Origin: an uncultured Sulfurovum sp.
Lineage (GTDB): Bacteria; Campylobacterota; Campylobacteria; Campylobacterales; Sulfurovaceae
Direction: 5' to 3'
Assembly: GCA_902727895.1 (NCBI GenBank)
Contig: CACVAP010000032.1
Span: 1-40,532, forward strand
DNA: 40,532 nt
Positions 27,652 through 35,804 of the stretch are shown here, one piece after another. The first letter of the stretch is position 1. Each line of letters begins with the position of its first letter. A program made the position numbers and the translations under genes. The notes under the pieces are model-generated. The model saw only the letters and a list, made by a program, of their open reading frames with translations. It did not search any database and was not told where the DNA came from.

Positions 27652-28878
27652 ATGAAAGGTTTTTGGAATAAAATAGGACATAACTATTTTCAAAAAATTG
27701 AACAAGGAACACTAACGGTGATTTATCCTTGTGGAACAACGCATACTTATGGAAACAAAGGTCTACCTGTGGTAGACGTAACCGTACACTCTCATAAGTT
27801 TTTTCAGCGTCTAGCACTTTATGGAGACATTGGTTTTGCAGAAAGCTATATGGATGCTGATTTTGACACCCCTATGCTTAGTGATTTAATTACTTTGGCA
27901 TTGATTAACTCGCATAAATTAGGAACTAAGAGTGAGGACTATTCTAAAAATAGGGTACAAAACATTTTTCCTTTTGTGAATCGTATTAAACATTTATTAC
28001 GTAAAAATTCAAAGACCCGTTCACAAAAGAATATTGCTGAACATTATGACTTGTCGAATGATTTTTTCAAATTGATGTTGGACGATACCATGATGTACTC
28101 TTCGGCTATTTTTAAAAATAAAGAAGATGACTTATATACAGCACAACAATATAAGATTCAACATCTTGCCAATAAGTTAGGCATACAAAAAGGTGCAAAG
28201 GTTTTAGAGATTGGTTCTGGTTGGGGTGCGATGGCAATTTACTTAGCCAAAGAACTGAACTGTGAGGTGACAACGGTTACGCTTAGTGTGGAGCAAAAAG
28301 CACTTTGTGAAGAGCGTTTTAAACTCGCAGAAGTAGAAGAACAAATAGATATTTTACTCAAAGACTACAGAGACATTGAAGGAACTTTTGATGCTATTAT
28401 TTCTGTTGAAATGTTTGAAGCTGTAGGAGCAGAGTATTTTGCCACGTTCTTTTCTAAGTGTGAAAGCCTACTAAAGCCAAGTGGTGTATTGGCAATGCAA
28501 GTGATTACCATTCCCGACCAGCGTTATACTGCTTATTCAAAAAGTACTGACTTTATTCAAAAGTACATTTTCCCAGGAGGACACCTTCCAAGTGTCAACA
28601 AAGTCTTAGAGATAACAGCTAGAAATACACGACTTAATCTTCTACACTTAGAAGAGTTTGCTGAGGACTATGCCAAAACTTTAAATATTTGGGACAAAAA
28701 CTTTACAGACCAACTCGATGAGGTGAAAGCTTTAGGTTTTGATGACTACTTTATCCGTATGTGGAAAATGTATCTTAGTTATTGTGAGTCTGCCTTTACT
28801 ACTAGAAATATTGGTCTGGTTCAACTGGTTTTTTCACGCGACCAAAACATGCATCTTAACAAAGGATTAGTATCATGA
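27652..28878 (+). CDS. Cyclopropane-fatty-acyl-phospholipid synthase family methyltransferase
   Basis: A 408-residue SAM-dependent enzyme acting on membrane phospholipid acyl chains. The N-terminal domain (~1-120) is followed by NIAEHYDLSNDFFKLMLD, the SAM loop VLEIGSGWGAM (184-194), ISVEMFEAVG with the catalytic-type Glu, and FIQKYIFPGGHLPS. AAGGAG precedes the ATG. In this gene context the product may be a cyclopropane, 10-methyl or furan-precursor fatty acid rather than the plain Cfa product; sequence alone cannot decide. It sits within the operon of promoter copy I. Confidence 0.93.
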   Translation: MKGFWNKIGHNYFQKIEQGTLTVIYPCGTTHTYGNKGLPVVDVTVHSHKFFQRLALYGDIGFAESYMDADFDTPMLSDLITLALINSHKLGTKSEDYSKNRVQNIFPFVNRIKHLLRKNSKTRSQKNIAEHYDLSNDFFKLMLDDTMMYSSAIFKNKEDDLYTAQQYKIQHLANKLGIQKGAKVLEIGSGWGAMAIYLAKELNCEVTTVTLSVEQKALCEERFKLAEVEEQIDILLKDYRDIEGTFDAIISVEMFEAVGAEYFATFFSKCESLLKPSGVLAMQVITIPDQRYTAYSKSTDFIQKYIFPGGHLPSVNKVLEITARNTRLNLLHLEEFAEDYAKTLNIWDKNFTDQLDEVKALGFDDYFIRMWKMYLSYCESAFTTRNIGLVQLVFSRDQNMHLNKGLVS

Positions 28879-29408
28879 TTTTAAAAAGCTTAATCATTTC
28901 TTTTACAGCCATATCTTTCATGGCTTGCTCTTCAATGAATATTGATGATTTTAAAGAGAGTAAACCAGCATTTGTTCCTCAAGAGTATTTCAACGGTAAA
29001 ATGACAGCTTATGGTATTGTTAAAGATTACAACGGTAAAATTATTCGTAGTTTCAAAGGCGATTTACTAGGAAGTTGGGATGCCAAAGGCATTGGAACTT
29101 TAGATGAACACTTTGTTTATAATGATGGTGAAAAGCAACATCGTGTTTGGACATTAACCCCTACATCTGACCCTAAAAAGTTCATAGGTACTGCTGGAGA
29201 TATTGTAGGAGATGCTCCTATGGTGGTTAATGGTAATACCGTCATGATAGATTACACCATGCGAGTACCTTATGGTGATGACACCATAGACATTGCTGTA
29301 CAAGATTGGTTGCATTTACAAGAAGACGGAGTGATTATTAACCATTCTAAAATGAAAAAATTTGGGTTTACGGTGGGTGAATTGGTTATTACTATTGTTA
29401 AAGAGTAG
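28875..29408 (+). CDS. DUF3833 lipoprotein
   Basis: A 177-residue lipoprotein: a signal sequence with lipobox FMAC (Cys18), then the DUF3833 domain with FNGKMTAYGIVKDYNGKI, TLDEHFVYNDGE and a WLHLQEDGVIINHSKMKKFGF close. Function unknown. It is a regular last member of FAD-DUF1365-Cfa operons. It overlaps the Cfa stop by four bases. Anchored in the envelope, it may help present or protect the modified lipids (speculative). Confidence 0.9.
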   Translation: MILKSLIISFTAISFMACSSMNIDDFKESKPAFVPQEYFNGKMTAYGIVKDYNGKIIRSFKGDLLGSWDAKGIGTLDEHFVYNDGEKQHRVWTLTPTSDPKKFIGTAGDIVGDAPMVVNGNTVMIDYTMRVPYGDDTIDIAVQDWLHLQEDGVIINHSKMKKFGFTVGELVITIVKE

Positions 29409-29435
29409 AAGGATGAATTAAAACTTTAAATTGTT

Positions 29436-30476
29436 CTACCCAACATCCAAGAAGTCAAATAAACTACCTTGTTTAGGTTGCTCAGTGTAGTTTAGTAAAA
29501 ATTTTTCATTCAATAATTGAATATTTACTTCTTTTGCAATGGCTTCAACCATTGGAATAACAATTGAGTTACCAATACGATTATACAATTTAGATTGACC
29601 ACCAATTAATTTAAAAGTATCAGGGAAACCCATTAGTCTAAAACACTCTTTTTGTGTCAATTTTCGTACTTTGCCATCATGATAGATAAAATATCTTCCT
29701 GATGATTCTTGGGAAGAGAGCGTAGGGTGTGTACCTTCTGATGAATAGATGCGATTTGGTTGTTTATGTACTCTTGAAAGGTGCTCTGTATTTTCTCTAA
29801 CCCCTTTAGTACGTATATTTTTATTTCGATATCCGTTAAAAATTAGTCCAGAAAGTTGTTTTTTAGGATTTTGAATAATGGTATATTCACTCTCATCCAA
29901 GTAGTCAAATTCTCCAAGTTCTAAAATATCTTTTAAAACAACTCCCGTATTTGTCTCTAAACGATTAAAATCAAAAGCTACGCCATTTAATGCTCCAACA
30001 ATAATGGTTCGTTCTCTGTTTTGAGGAACACCAAAATCTTTTGCGTTCAATACCTTCCAGTTTGTTGTATATCCTAACTCTTCCAATGTTTGTAAAACAA
30101 TTTTTAAGGTATTCCCCTTATCATGACTTTTAAAATGTTTTACATTTTCAAGAACTACTACTTTTGGTTTTTTATCTTTTAAAATTCTCACAATATCAAA
30201 AAAAAGTGTTCCTCTTGTATCGTTAAATCCTTTCTTCTCACCTGCAATACTAAATGGTTGACATGGAAAACCTGCTAATAAAATATCATGATTTGGAATA
30301 TCTTTAACCTCTATTTTAGTGATATCTCCATAAGGCTTTTCCCCAAAATTGGTATAATACATCTCCTGTGCATGTTTATCCATTTCTGAACTAAAAACAC
30401 ATTCAAAACCTATTTTTTCAAAACCTTGTCTAAAACCACCAATGCCAGCAAATAAATCAATAAACTTATAATTCAT
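29436..30476 (-). CDS. DNA (cytosine-5-)-methyltransferase
   Basis: A 346-residue C5 methyltransferase with the full motif set: FAGIGGF (9-15, SAM), GFPCQPFS with catalytic Cys72, ENV (110-112) and QNRER (152-156), a target-recognition region (~180-270), and the C-terminal RLMGFPDTF and RIGNSIVIP. It overlaps the upstream endonuclease gene by 4 bases, so it is the modification half of a type II system. The recognition sequence cannot be predicted. No regulon promoter lies in front of this pair. Confidence 0.95.
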   Translation of the reverse strand: MNYKFIDLFAGIGGFRQGFEKIGFECVFSSEMDKHAQEMYYTNFGEKPYGDITKIEVKDIPNHDILLAGFPCQPFSIAGEKKGFNDTRGTLFFDIVRILKDKKPKVVVLENVKHFKSHDKGNTLKIVLQTLEELGYTTNWKVLNAKDFGVPQNRERTIIVGALNGVAFDFNRLETNTGVVLKDILELGEFDYLDESEYTIIQNPKKQLSGLIFNGYRNKNIRTKGVRENTEHLSRVHKQPNRIYSSEGTHPTLSSQESSGRYFIYHDGKVRKLTQKECFRLMGFPDTFKLIGGQSKLYNRIGNSIVIPMVEAIAKEVNIQLLNEKFLLNYTEQPKQGSLFDFLDVG

Positions 30477-31576
30477 GATGACAACTCCAATACAAATTCA
30501 TTCCACTTTTCTTTATGGATTGTTTTGAGTTCTGTATCTTTTTCTATTAAGTTTGAATAGATAGTTATAAATTTTTCTAAGTCTGATATTAATCGCATGT
30601 AATATTTTAAGGTTGATAGAACGCCATTAACTACAATTTGACAACCATGTGTATTCTTTACTTCCTCAATAATTTCATTTATCGCAGTTTTATCTTTTTC
30701 ATTAATTTCAGAATAGGAAAGAATATAATATCGTTTTGGATCATACCTTACAATTTTTTCTCTAGCAATTCTAAGAATATTTGAGTTAATGGCTTTATCA
30801 AGTTTAATCTCTATTGCTTCAAAAAGTTTTTCATTTTCAAATAACTCTATGTCTCCAGCACTTTTAGAAGTTTTATCACTTGCTGTATGACTTCCAAGCT
30901 TTTTTAAATGACAACGATTGTATCTTGATACTTCATCAATAAGTATCTGATAAACAGCATAAAATGCTAAGACAGGTAATTTAGAACCTGAAGTAGCTTT
31001 ATAGTTAAAGGAAAATTGTTTATCTAATATCTCTATGGTTTTAGAAATAGTCAGTTTTTCAGGATTTTGAAGGGGGTTAATGGTTATTTTACTAGCTTGT
31101 TGAATAATAATAATTTGTCGTAACAGTTCAACTAATATGTATTTAGGATTATTTTTTTGAACTTCAATCGTATCCAATAATTCTAAGAAAGCTTTTTTAA
31201 CTTTTTTATTACTAATCTTTCCTTCATAGTCTAGTGTATAAGGGTAAGGTTGTTCTAACGAGCGAGTAAGCCAACCAGTCTCTGCCATAGATGGTAGACC
31301 TAATGCTTTTAATGTTGGTGTAATGTAATTTGTATCTATCGTACGTGCAGAGAACCCATTAGCAATTTGCGTTTGATGGTTCCTAATATCCTGTTGCTTA
31401 TGAAGAATTTTATAAATACTCAATGTTACAAAAACAGTATAGACACCTTTCTGACTGAAACATTTTTCTGATAGTATAGTAATGTTCTCTAATACTTCTT
31501 TCGTTAACTTTTCACGATAATTAATCTCTTTTACTGCTTCATCATAAATTTCTAATAGCTTATTTTTATAATCCAT
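30473..31576 (-). CDS. Putative type II restriction endonuclease
   Basis: A 367-residue protein coupled to the C5 methyltransferase. It carries a PD-(D/E)XK-like active-site pattern: Asp242 in SAGDIELF, then Glu256 and Lys258 in EAIEIKLD. Preceding FSARTIDTNYITP and GWLTRSL segments remind me of the SacI-type endonuclease family, but this is from memory and tentative. A TATAAT-like -10 is visible about 30 bases upstream of its ATG. The pair interrupts the regulon region and is probably laterally acquired. Confidence 0.75.
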   Translation of the reverse strand: MDYKNKLLEIYDEAVKEINYREKLTKEVLENITILSEKCFSQKGVYTVFVTLSIYKILHKQQDIRNHQTQIANGFSARTIDTNYITPTLKALGLPSMAETGWLTRSLEQPYPYTLDYEGKISNKKVKKAFLELLDTIEVQKNNPKYILVELLRQIIIIQQASKITINPLQNPEKLTISKTIEILDKQFSFNYKATSGSKLPVLAFYAVYQILIDEVSRYNRCHLKKLGSHTASDKTSKSAGDIELFENEKLFEAIEIKLDKAINSNILRIAREKIVRYDPKRYYILSYSEINEKDKTAINEIIEEVKNTHGCQIVVNGVLSTLKYYMRLISDLEKFITIYSNLIEKDTELKTIHKEKWNEFVLELSS

Positions 31577-31679
31577 ATTTTTCCTAATCTATACTCTTAC
31601 TAATGTATTATATCGCGTTTTATTTTGGAGCTTATAAAATATGTCAAATTGTAATATATTGTAGCTCTAGTATAAAGGC

Positions 31680-33176
31680 TTAAACCCTATAAAAAACCCT
31701 AACAACCCCCAACCCAAACAAAACCAAAGCAATCTCTTTCAAGTCCTTATCATAAAGCAAAACAAAAAAACTACTAAGCATCAACACAAAACCTTGAACC
31801 AAAGGACGAAAATACTCTTTAAGCTCTTTGGCTATCCATGTGAGTTGATCTCTTGAGGCATTAACGGTTATTTCTCCTTGTGCCATTTTTTGTACAGAAG
31901 TTTGTAAATCTTGTAAAAAGAAAGGGGTTTGTTTTATGCCTTTTTCTATTTGATCTTTAAAGCCGTCTTTTGCTCCTAAAGCTTTTGGGATGTTCTCTTG
32001 AAGTATGGGTAAAATGTCTTTTATACCATTGAAGTTTTCAATGTAGGTTGTTCCTAAACCTTCTATAATAGCACTAACCCGTAAAATATAAATGGCATCA
32101 GAGGGAAGTTTAAATGGTAAATCTTTGGTCGATGACAATACATCAAACGCAAGTTCTTGCATGGATTCGCTGTTAAGGTTTTCATTTGAAAATATACTGA
32201 ACATTTTAGAGGTAAATTCTGCTAGTTCTGCTGTGGGTGCTTCATAAGCAATCGTACCTAAACGTTTGTTAGCCGAGATATAAAGTTCATAGTCTTGTTC
32301 ATTAGCTGCTTTGATGAGTTCAATAATAGCGATACGTGTGTCATTAGGCACACGTTTAACCATACCAAAGTCAAGTAAAATAAGTTCGCCACTTTTAGAA
32401 ACCAGTAAATTACCAGGATGAGGGTCAGCATGAAAATAACCCTGAATTAACATTTGCTCTGTATAAAAGTTTACTAAGTTCGCAATTAGGGGCTTAAAGT
32501 CAATGTTATGTTCTAAAAGTCTCTCTTTATCATCAAAACGAAACCCTTCTTCAAAACTCATTACCAAAGCTTCATTACTACAAAACGCTTCATAAGGTTT
32601 TGGAAATCTAATGTTACTCTCTTTATAAACCTCTGAAAAAGTTTTTAGGTTTTGAAGTTCATGATTAAAGGAGACCTCTTGGAGAATCATTTTAGAGAAC
32701 TCATTAACAACAGCATCAATGGAGTTTTTTGTATAGGTACTAAAAAGAGGTTGAAAAATATTGTTAAAAAAGTTAATAATACGAATGTCAGCTTTTACTT
32801 GTGTTGCAATGTTATAACGCAAGAGTTTTACAGCAACTTTAGTACCATCCATTAGAGTTGCAGCATGAACTTGTCCTACTGAAGCAGAAGCGATGGGCTG
32901 GGTATTAAAAGTTTTAAAGCTGTTCTTATCAGCGAAAGCCTTGTCATAAACTTTTTTAAATTCATCATCCTTCATGGCTGGAAGTTGGTCATGTAGTTCT
33001 TTAAGTTCGACTAGATAATGTTCAGGAAAAAAGTCTGATCGTGTTGCAAGTACTTGAGCCAGTTTAATAAAACTAGCCCCCAAAGTAATAACACTTTGTT
33101 TTAATGCAATGGGTTCTAGGGGTTTCATGCCCCAAAACTTTTCTTTACGTTTTATAATTAAATAGAGGGTTAACAT
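31680..33176 (-). CDS. ABC1/UbiB-family atypical kinase
   Basis: At least 498 residues; a UbiB/ADCK-type kinase-like ATPase linked to quinone synthesis or lipid homeostasis. Motifs: FIKLAQVLATRSDFFP where the family KxGQ is expected (Gly replaced by Ala), ASVGQVH, VAVKLLR (ATP Lys), HADPHPGN and LLDFGMVKR (metal-binding Asp). Hydrophobic segments lie at the C-terminus. No ribosome site precedes the ATG at 33176; the frame stays open and protein-like back to an ATC codon at 33230 preceded by AGAGGA six bases upstream, which may be the true start. It follows the phasin-like gene. Confidence 0.88.
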   Translation of the reverse strand: MLTLYLIIKRKEKFWGMKPLEPIALKQSVITLGASFIKLAQVLATRSDFFPEHYLVELKELHDQLPAMKDDEFKKVYDKAFADKNSFKTFNTQPIASASVGQVHAATLMDGTKVAVKLLRYNIATQVKADIRIINFFNNIFQPLFSTYTKNSIDAVVNEFSKMILQEVSFNHELQNLKTFSEVYKESNIRFPKPYEAFCSNEALVMSFEEGFRFDDKERLLEHNIDFKPLIANLVNFYTEQMLIQGYFHADPHPGNLLVSKSGELILLDFGMVKRVPNDTRIAIIELIKAANEQDYELYISANKRLGTIAYEAPTAELAEFTSKMFSIFSNENLNSESMQELAFDVLSSTKDLPFKLPSDAIYILRVSAIIEGLGTTYIENFNGIKDILPILQENIPKALGAKDGFKDQIEKGIKQTPFFLQDLQTSVQKMAQGEITVNASRDQLTWIAKELKEYFRPLVQGFVLMLSSFFVLLYDKDLKEIALVLFGLGVVRVFYRV

Positions 33177-33217
33177 AAAGGCAAAAACAGCATAGACCCG
33201 TCTGGGACTATAGTATT

Positions 33218-33490
33218 TTAATTTTTTGATGTTAAATCCTCTTTGAGTTTTTCAATGTCTGCTTTAGTGGCTAAATCTAACTCTGCAATAACCTCTTTAA
33301 GGGCTGTTTTGATAGCATCTTTAACACGTTCCTCTTCTTCTTTTCCCTTAGTCTCAATAGATTCTAAAAAACTTTTGGCATCATCTGTTTTAATTTTGCC
33401 ATTCTCTTCAAGTTTTTTTATCTCCTCTTCAACTTTGTCTTTAAAGAGTGAAGCTGCACCAATTCCTGTGTAAAGTAATTTTTCTAACAT
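33218..33490 (-). CDS. Phasin-like coiled-coil protein
   Basis: A 90-residue, strongly charged, helical protein: a short hydrophobic start (MLEKLLYTGIGAASL) then a continuous Lys/Glu-rich coiled coil. It resembles small phasin or PhaF-N-like proteins that often pair with UbiB-like kinases. No signal peptide. An AAGGA site precedes the ATG. It is the first gene of a two-gene unit with the UbiB-like protein. A role in granule binding is not established here. Confidence 0.75.
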   Translation of the reverse strand: MLEKLLYTGIGAASLFKDKVEEEIKKLEENGKIKTDDAKSFLESIETKGKEEEERVKDAIKTALKEVIAELDLATKADIEKLKEDLTSKN

Positions 33491-33539
33491 AGAATATCCT
33501 TGTTTGGTTTTTTTATTATAATGCTATTTTCATATGTTC

Positions 33540-34412
33540 TTACCAAATCTTATCATAAGCTGTATTATCTAGCTTTACAATGTCCAGCTCAGCTAAGAAA
33601 TCAGCCAAATCTTTCCAACGCACAGCATCGCTTTTTAAGTACTCAAAACGTTCTAAAGTGTCATCAATAATTTTATCCATTAACTCTGACTTCTCTTGTT
33701 TACTGTAGTCATAGAAAACTGTTTTGGCAAACTCACTGTTTTTTTGACAGTAACGTGTCATCTCATTGGTTACAGCCACAAATTTTTCTATGGCTTCGCT
33801 TTTATTGTTTAACGTTGCTTCGCTGGTCATTAACTCTAACGCTGAAAAGTTTGGATAAGGTGAGATGAGTTGGTCTATAAATAGATTTTCAAACCCTTCA
33901 TGTTCAGCTTCAATTCCTTCAAAGTTATAAAAACATAACCAAGCACCATCAAAGTCTTGCTCTTTCATATTTTTTATGTGGTAAAAGTCAGTCTCTATAA
34001 AGTCTACATTTTCTTTGTCTAAGGCAAAACCTTCTTTGTTGGCATAACGTTTTAAAATCTCAAAACCAATGGTATTGGTAATTTTATTTGATGCAGGTGT
34101 GGTGATGCGAATTGGTTCATTGTTACGTAGCTTTTCAATACTTGATTTTCGAATCATAACCCCACCACGTGTTTCAAAGTAACAACCTAAAGATTTGATG
34201 CCATCGAAATGATGTTCAAAAAGATGTAAAGGCTCGTTAATGTGTAAGTCAATTTCACCTTTTTCTAAAAGTTCAAATCCATCATAATGATCTTCGGGTT
34301 CTATAAGGTTAATGTCTAAACCAACTTCTTTGTATTTTCCTGTTTGAATTCCAGCGATAATAGGTAAATGATCAGGGTTTAAGAACCACTCTAGTGCAAT
34401 TGATAATTTCAT
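33540..34412 (-). CDS. ThiY/NMT1-like substrate-binding protein without signal peptide
   Basis: A 290-residue periplasmic-binding-protein fold of the NMT1/THI5-like family, beginning MKLSIALEWFLNPDHLPI after a GGAAAC-type site; an upstream in-frame ATG at 34484 would overlap thiE by 62 bases and is unlikely. Relatives bind the thiamine pyrimidine (HMP/FAMP). No signal peptide or lipobox is visible, no ABC permease or ATPase gene is adjacent, and the Thi5 CCCFC motif is absent. It follows thiE by ten bases in one operon. It may be a cytosolic pyrimidine-binding protein or enzyme (inference). Confidence 0.82.
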   Translation of the reverse strand: MKLSIALEWFLNPDHLPIIAGIQTGKYKEVGLDINLIEPEDHYDGFELLEKGEIDLHINEPLHLFEHHFDGIKSLGCYFETRGGVMIRKSSIEKLRNNEPIRITTPASNKITNTIGFEILKRYANKEGFALDKENVDFIETDFYHIKNMKEQDFDGAWLCFYNFEGIEAEHEGFENLFIDQLISPYPNFSALELMTSEATLNNKSEAIEKFVAVTNEMTRYCQKNSEFAKTVFYDYSKQEKSELMDKIIDDTLERFEYLKSDAVRWKDLADFLAELDIVKLDNTAYDKIW

Positions 34413-34422
34413 GTTGTTTCCT

Positions 34423-35040
34423 TTAAAATAGTTTTGTGTAGTTTTGGGCTTGTTGTTTAATGTCATCGGTTGACCATATGTCACTAATGACTGAAATCAT
34501 GTCGGGTTTATGGTTAAGTAGTTCTTGCACATTGGAAAGGTTAATCCCACCAATGGCACAAACTGGAATATTTAACTGTTCATGTGCTGTTTCTAGTACA
34601 CGTAGGTCAATGACATTTGAATTTGGTTTTGTGGGTGAGTGAAAAAAAGAGCCAAAAGCAGCATAGTCAGCACCCATCTTTTCAAACTCTTTTGCCATGC
34701 TTATGGAGTCATAACAAGAGACACCTATAATGCCTTTAAAGTCTTTACGAATTTCTTCAAAACGATGATGGTCACTTCGACCAATATGCAGTCCATCAAC
34801 ATCTAATTCTATGGCAAGTTCTATTTGGTCGTTGAGTACAAAAAGGGCATTGTGCTTGTGACAAAGCTCTTGTACTTCAATACTCAATGCTTTTATCTCT
34901 TCTAAGGTGCCTTGTTTGTTCCGTAACTGCACAATTCTTGCACCACCCTCAAGTGCTTGGGTTATCTGCTCTATAATTGTTTTATTAGGGGTTAAAACAT
35001 CATCACTAATAACATAGAGACCTTGTAGCTTGTGTGACAT
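34423..35040 (-). CDS. thiE: Thiamine phosphate synthase
   Basis: A 205-residue TIM-barrel enzyme joining HMP-PP and the thiazole phosphate to thiamine phosphate. Motifs: GLYVISDD at the start, GGARIVQLRNK, VDGLHIGRSD, GVSCYDS, AAFGSFFHSPTKPN and the phosphate-binding AIGGIN. It is first gene of an operon with the ThiY-like protein and is driven by regulon promoter copy D, whose surroundings are a 43-bp exact duplicate of the thiD promoter. No TPP riboswitch is visible in its short leader. Confidence 0.94.
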   Translation of the reverse strand: MSHKLQGLYVISDDVLTPNKTIIEQITQALEGGARIVQLRNKQGTLEEIKALSIEVQELCHKHNALFVLNDQIELAIELDVDGLHIGRSDHHRFEEIRKDFKGIIGVSCYDSISMAKEFEKMGADYAAFGSFFHSPTKPNSNVIDLRVLETAHEQLNIPVCAIGGINLSNVQELLNHKPDMISVISDIWSTDDIKQQAQNYTKLF

Positions 35041-35074
35041 AGTTTTCCTTTTATACGCTATTTTTATGAGAAGT

Positions 35075-35120
35075 ATTTTATAGCGAAAAGGAGTTTTTTA
35101 GTAGGTAGAAAATGTCAGTT
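35075..35120 (-). promoter_or_regulatory. Regulon promoter copy D (thiE operon)
   Basis: On the minus strand: AACT, GACATTT, five bases, CTAC, eighteen bases, TATAAAAT. A canonical match that lies just after the stop of the upstream lipocalin gene. Confidence 0.88.
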
Positions 35121-35136
35121 TAAAAATTTTATGGGT
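35094..35136 (-). repeat. 43-bp repeat, copy 2 (upstream of thiE)
   Basis: Identical over 43 bases to 20599-20641. Here it also includes the stop codon and last base pairs of the lipocalin gene; the other copy is intergenic. The matched sequence extends well beyond the promoter core. Confidence 0.9.
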
Positions 35137-35647
35137 TTTGAGGTGTCCAGATGAGTGGTTCTATAGCATAACCTAAGATGGGTAGTTTCTCTAAAATCAT
35201 ATCTAAGGTTTTTTGTTCCATCTTTTGGGTTCGTGAAAGTATCCATAAGTATTCACGTGAAGGTTCACCAATAACAACGTATTTATAATCTTCATCTAAC
35301 ATCAAAATCCAGTAGTCACCATAAAAAGGTCCAAAGAAACTTACTTTGAGTTTACTATTATTTTCATCTACAGGGTAAGCTTTTCCAATGGCTTCAGTCA
35401 TCTTCCCCTCTTTGTCACAACGGTTTTGAATATGAATCTTCCCATCATCTCTCATACTGTAAGTAGCATTAACATTACTACAACCTTTTTCAAAAAAGTG
35501 TTCATAACGGGCAATTTCATGCCACGTTCCTAAATATTTTTCCAGTTCTACTTTTTCAACCGTAGGAAGAGGTTCGTGCTTTTTGTTACTACATCCTATA
35601 AAGATTAATGTTGTAAGTATGCTAAGTAGTATCAATAGTTTTTTCAT
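35129..35647 (-). CDS. Lipocalin lipoprotein (Blc-like)
   Basis: A 172-residue outer-membrane lipocalin: lipobox FIGC (Cys19), the G-x-W motif LGTWHEIARYEHFFEKGC (40-57), the conserved central strands (VSFFGPFYGDYWILMLD) and the closing YLWILSRTQ. Bacterial Blc binds lysophospholipids and fatty acids (family knowledge). Regulon promoter copy J lies about 30 bases upstream. Together with the periplasmic lipocalin at 25154, two lipocalins of the regulon are likely to handle damaged or modified lipids. Confidence 0.93.
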   Translation of the reverse strand: MKKLLILLSILTTLIFIGCSNKKHEPLPTVEKVELEKYLGTWHEIARYEHFFEKGCSNVNATYSMRDDGKIHIQNRCDKEGKMTEAIGKAYPVDENNSKLKVSFFGPFYGDYWILMLDEDYKYVVIGEPSREYLWILSRTQKMEQKTLDMILEKLPILGYAIEPLIWTPQNP

Positions 35648-35678
35648 AATGTGTCCTTTAATAACTTATGTCACTTAG

Positions 35679-35724
35679 AGTATATAGGAAAAATTAATGT
35701 ATTGGTAGTTTAAAAATGTCAGTT
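35679..35724 (-). promoter_or_regulatory. Regulon promoter copy J (lipocalin lipoprotein)
   Basis: On the minus strand: AACT, GACATTT, five bases, CTAC, eighteen bases, TATATACT. Confidence 0.83.
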
Positions 35725-35739
35725 GAAGGGATAAAACTT

Positions 35740-35782
35740 AAAAAAGATAGCCAAATTTATAATTTTTATTATAAATTTGGCT
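35740..35782 (-). terminator. Rho-independent terminator after sbtB
   Basis: A perfect 15-bp stem (AGCCAAATTTATAAT and its complement, 35749-35782) with a 4-base loop is followed on the minus strand by ATCTTTTTT. It lies 22 bases after the sbtB stop and before the lipocalin promoter. Confidence 0.85.
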
Positions 35783-35804
35783 TAGAGATGTAGTAGTGAA
35801 AGAA

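Noticed and set aside
29409-29435. Terminator between DUF3833 and methyltransferase genes
   Set aside because: Only a 6-bp GTAGAA/TTCTAC pairing over a long loop; too weak to call.
33491-33539. Possible twelfth promoter copy upstream of the phasin-like gene (AACATAT then TAGC)
   Set aside because: It lacks CTAC at the fixed place, and the spacing to a TATAAT does not match.
33540-34412. Thi5-type suicidal HMP-P synthase
   Set aside because: The family resemblance is present, but the CCCFC cysteine motif of Thi5 is missing.
34413-34484. Longer start for the ThiY-like protein
   Set aside because: It would overlap thiE by 62 bases and adds an unrelated polar tail; the internal ATG at 34412 has a good ribosome site.
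35041-35128. TPP riboswitch before thiE or thiD
   Set aside because: The leaders between the predicted transcription start and ATG are ~30 bases, too short for a THI-box, and no THI-box core sequence is seen.
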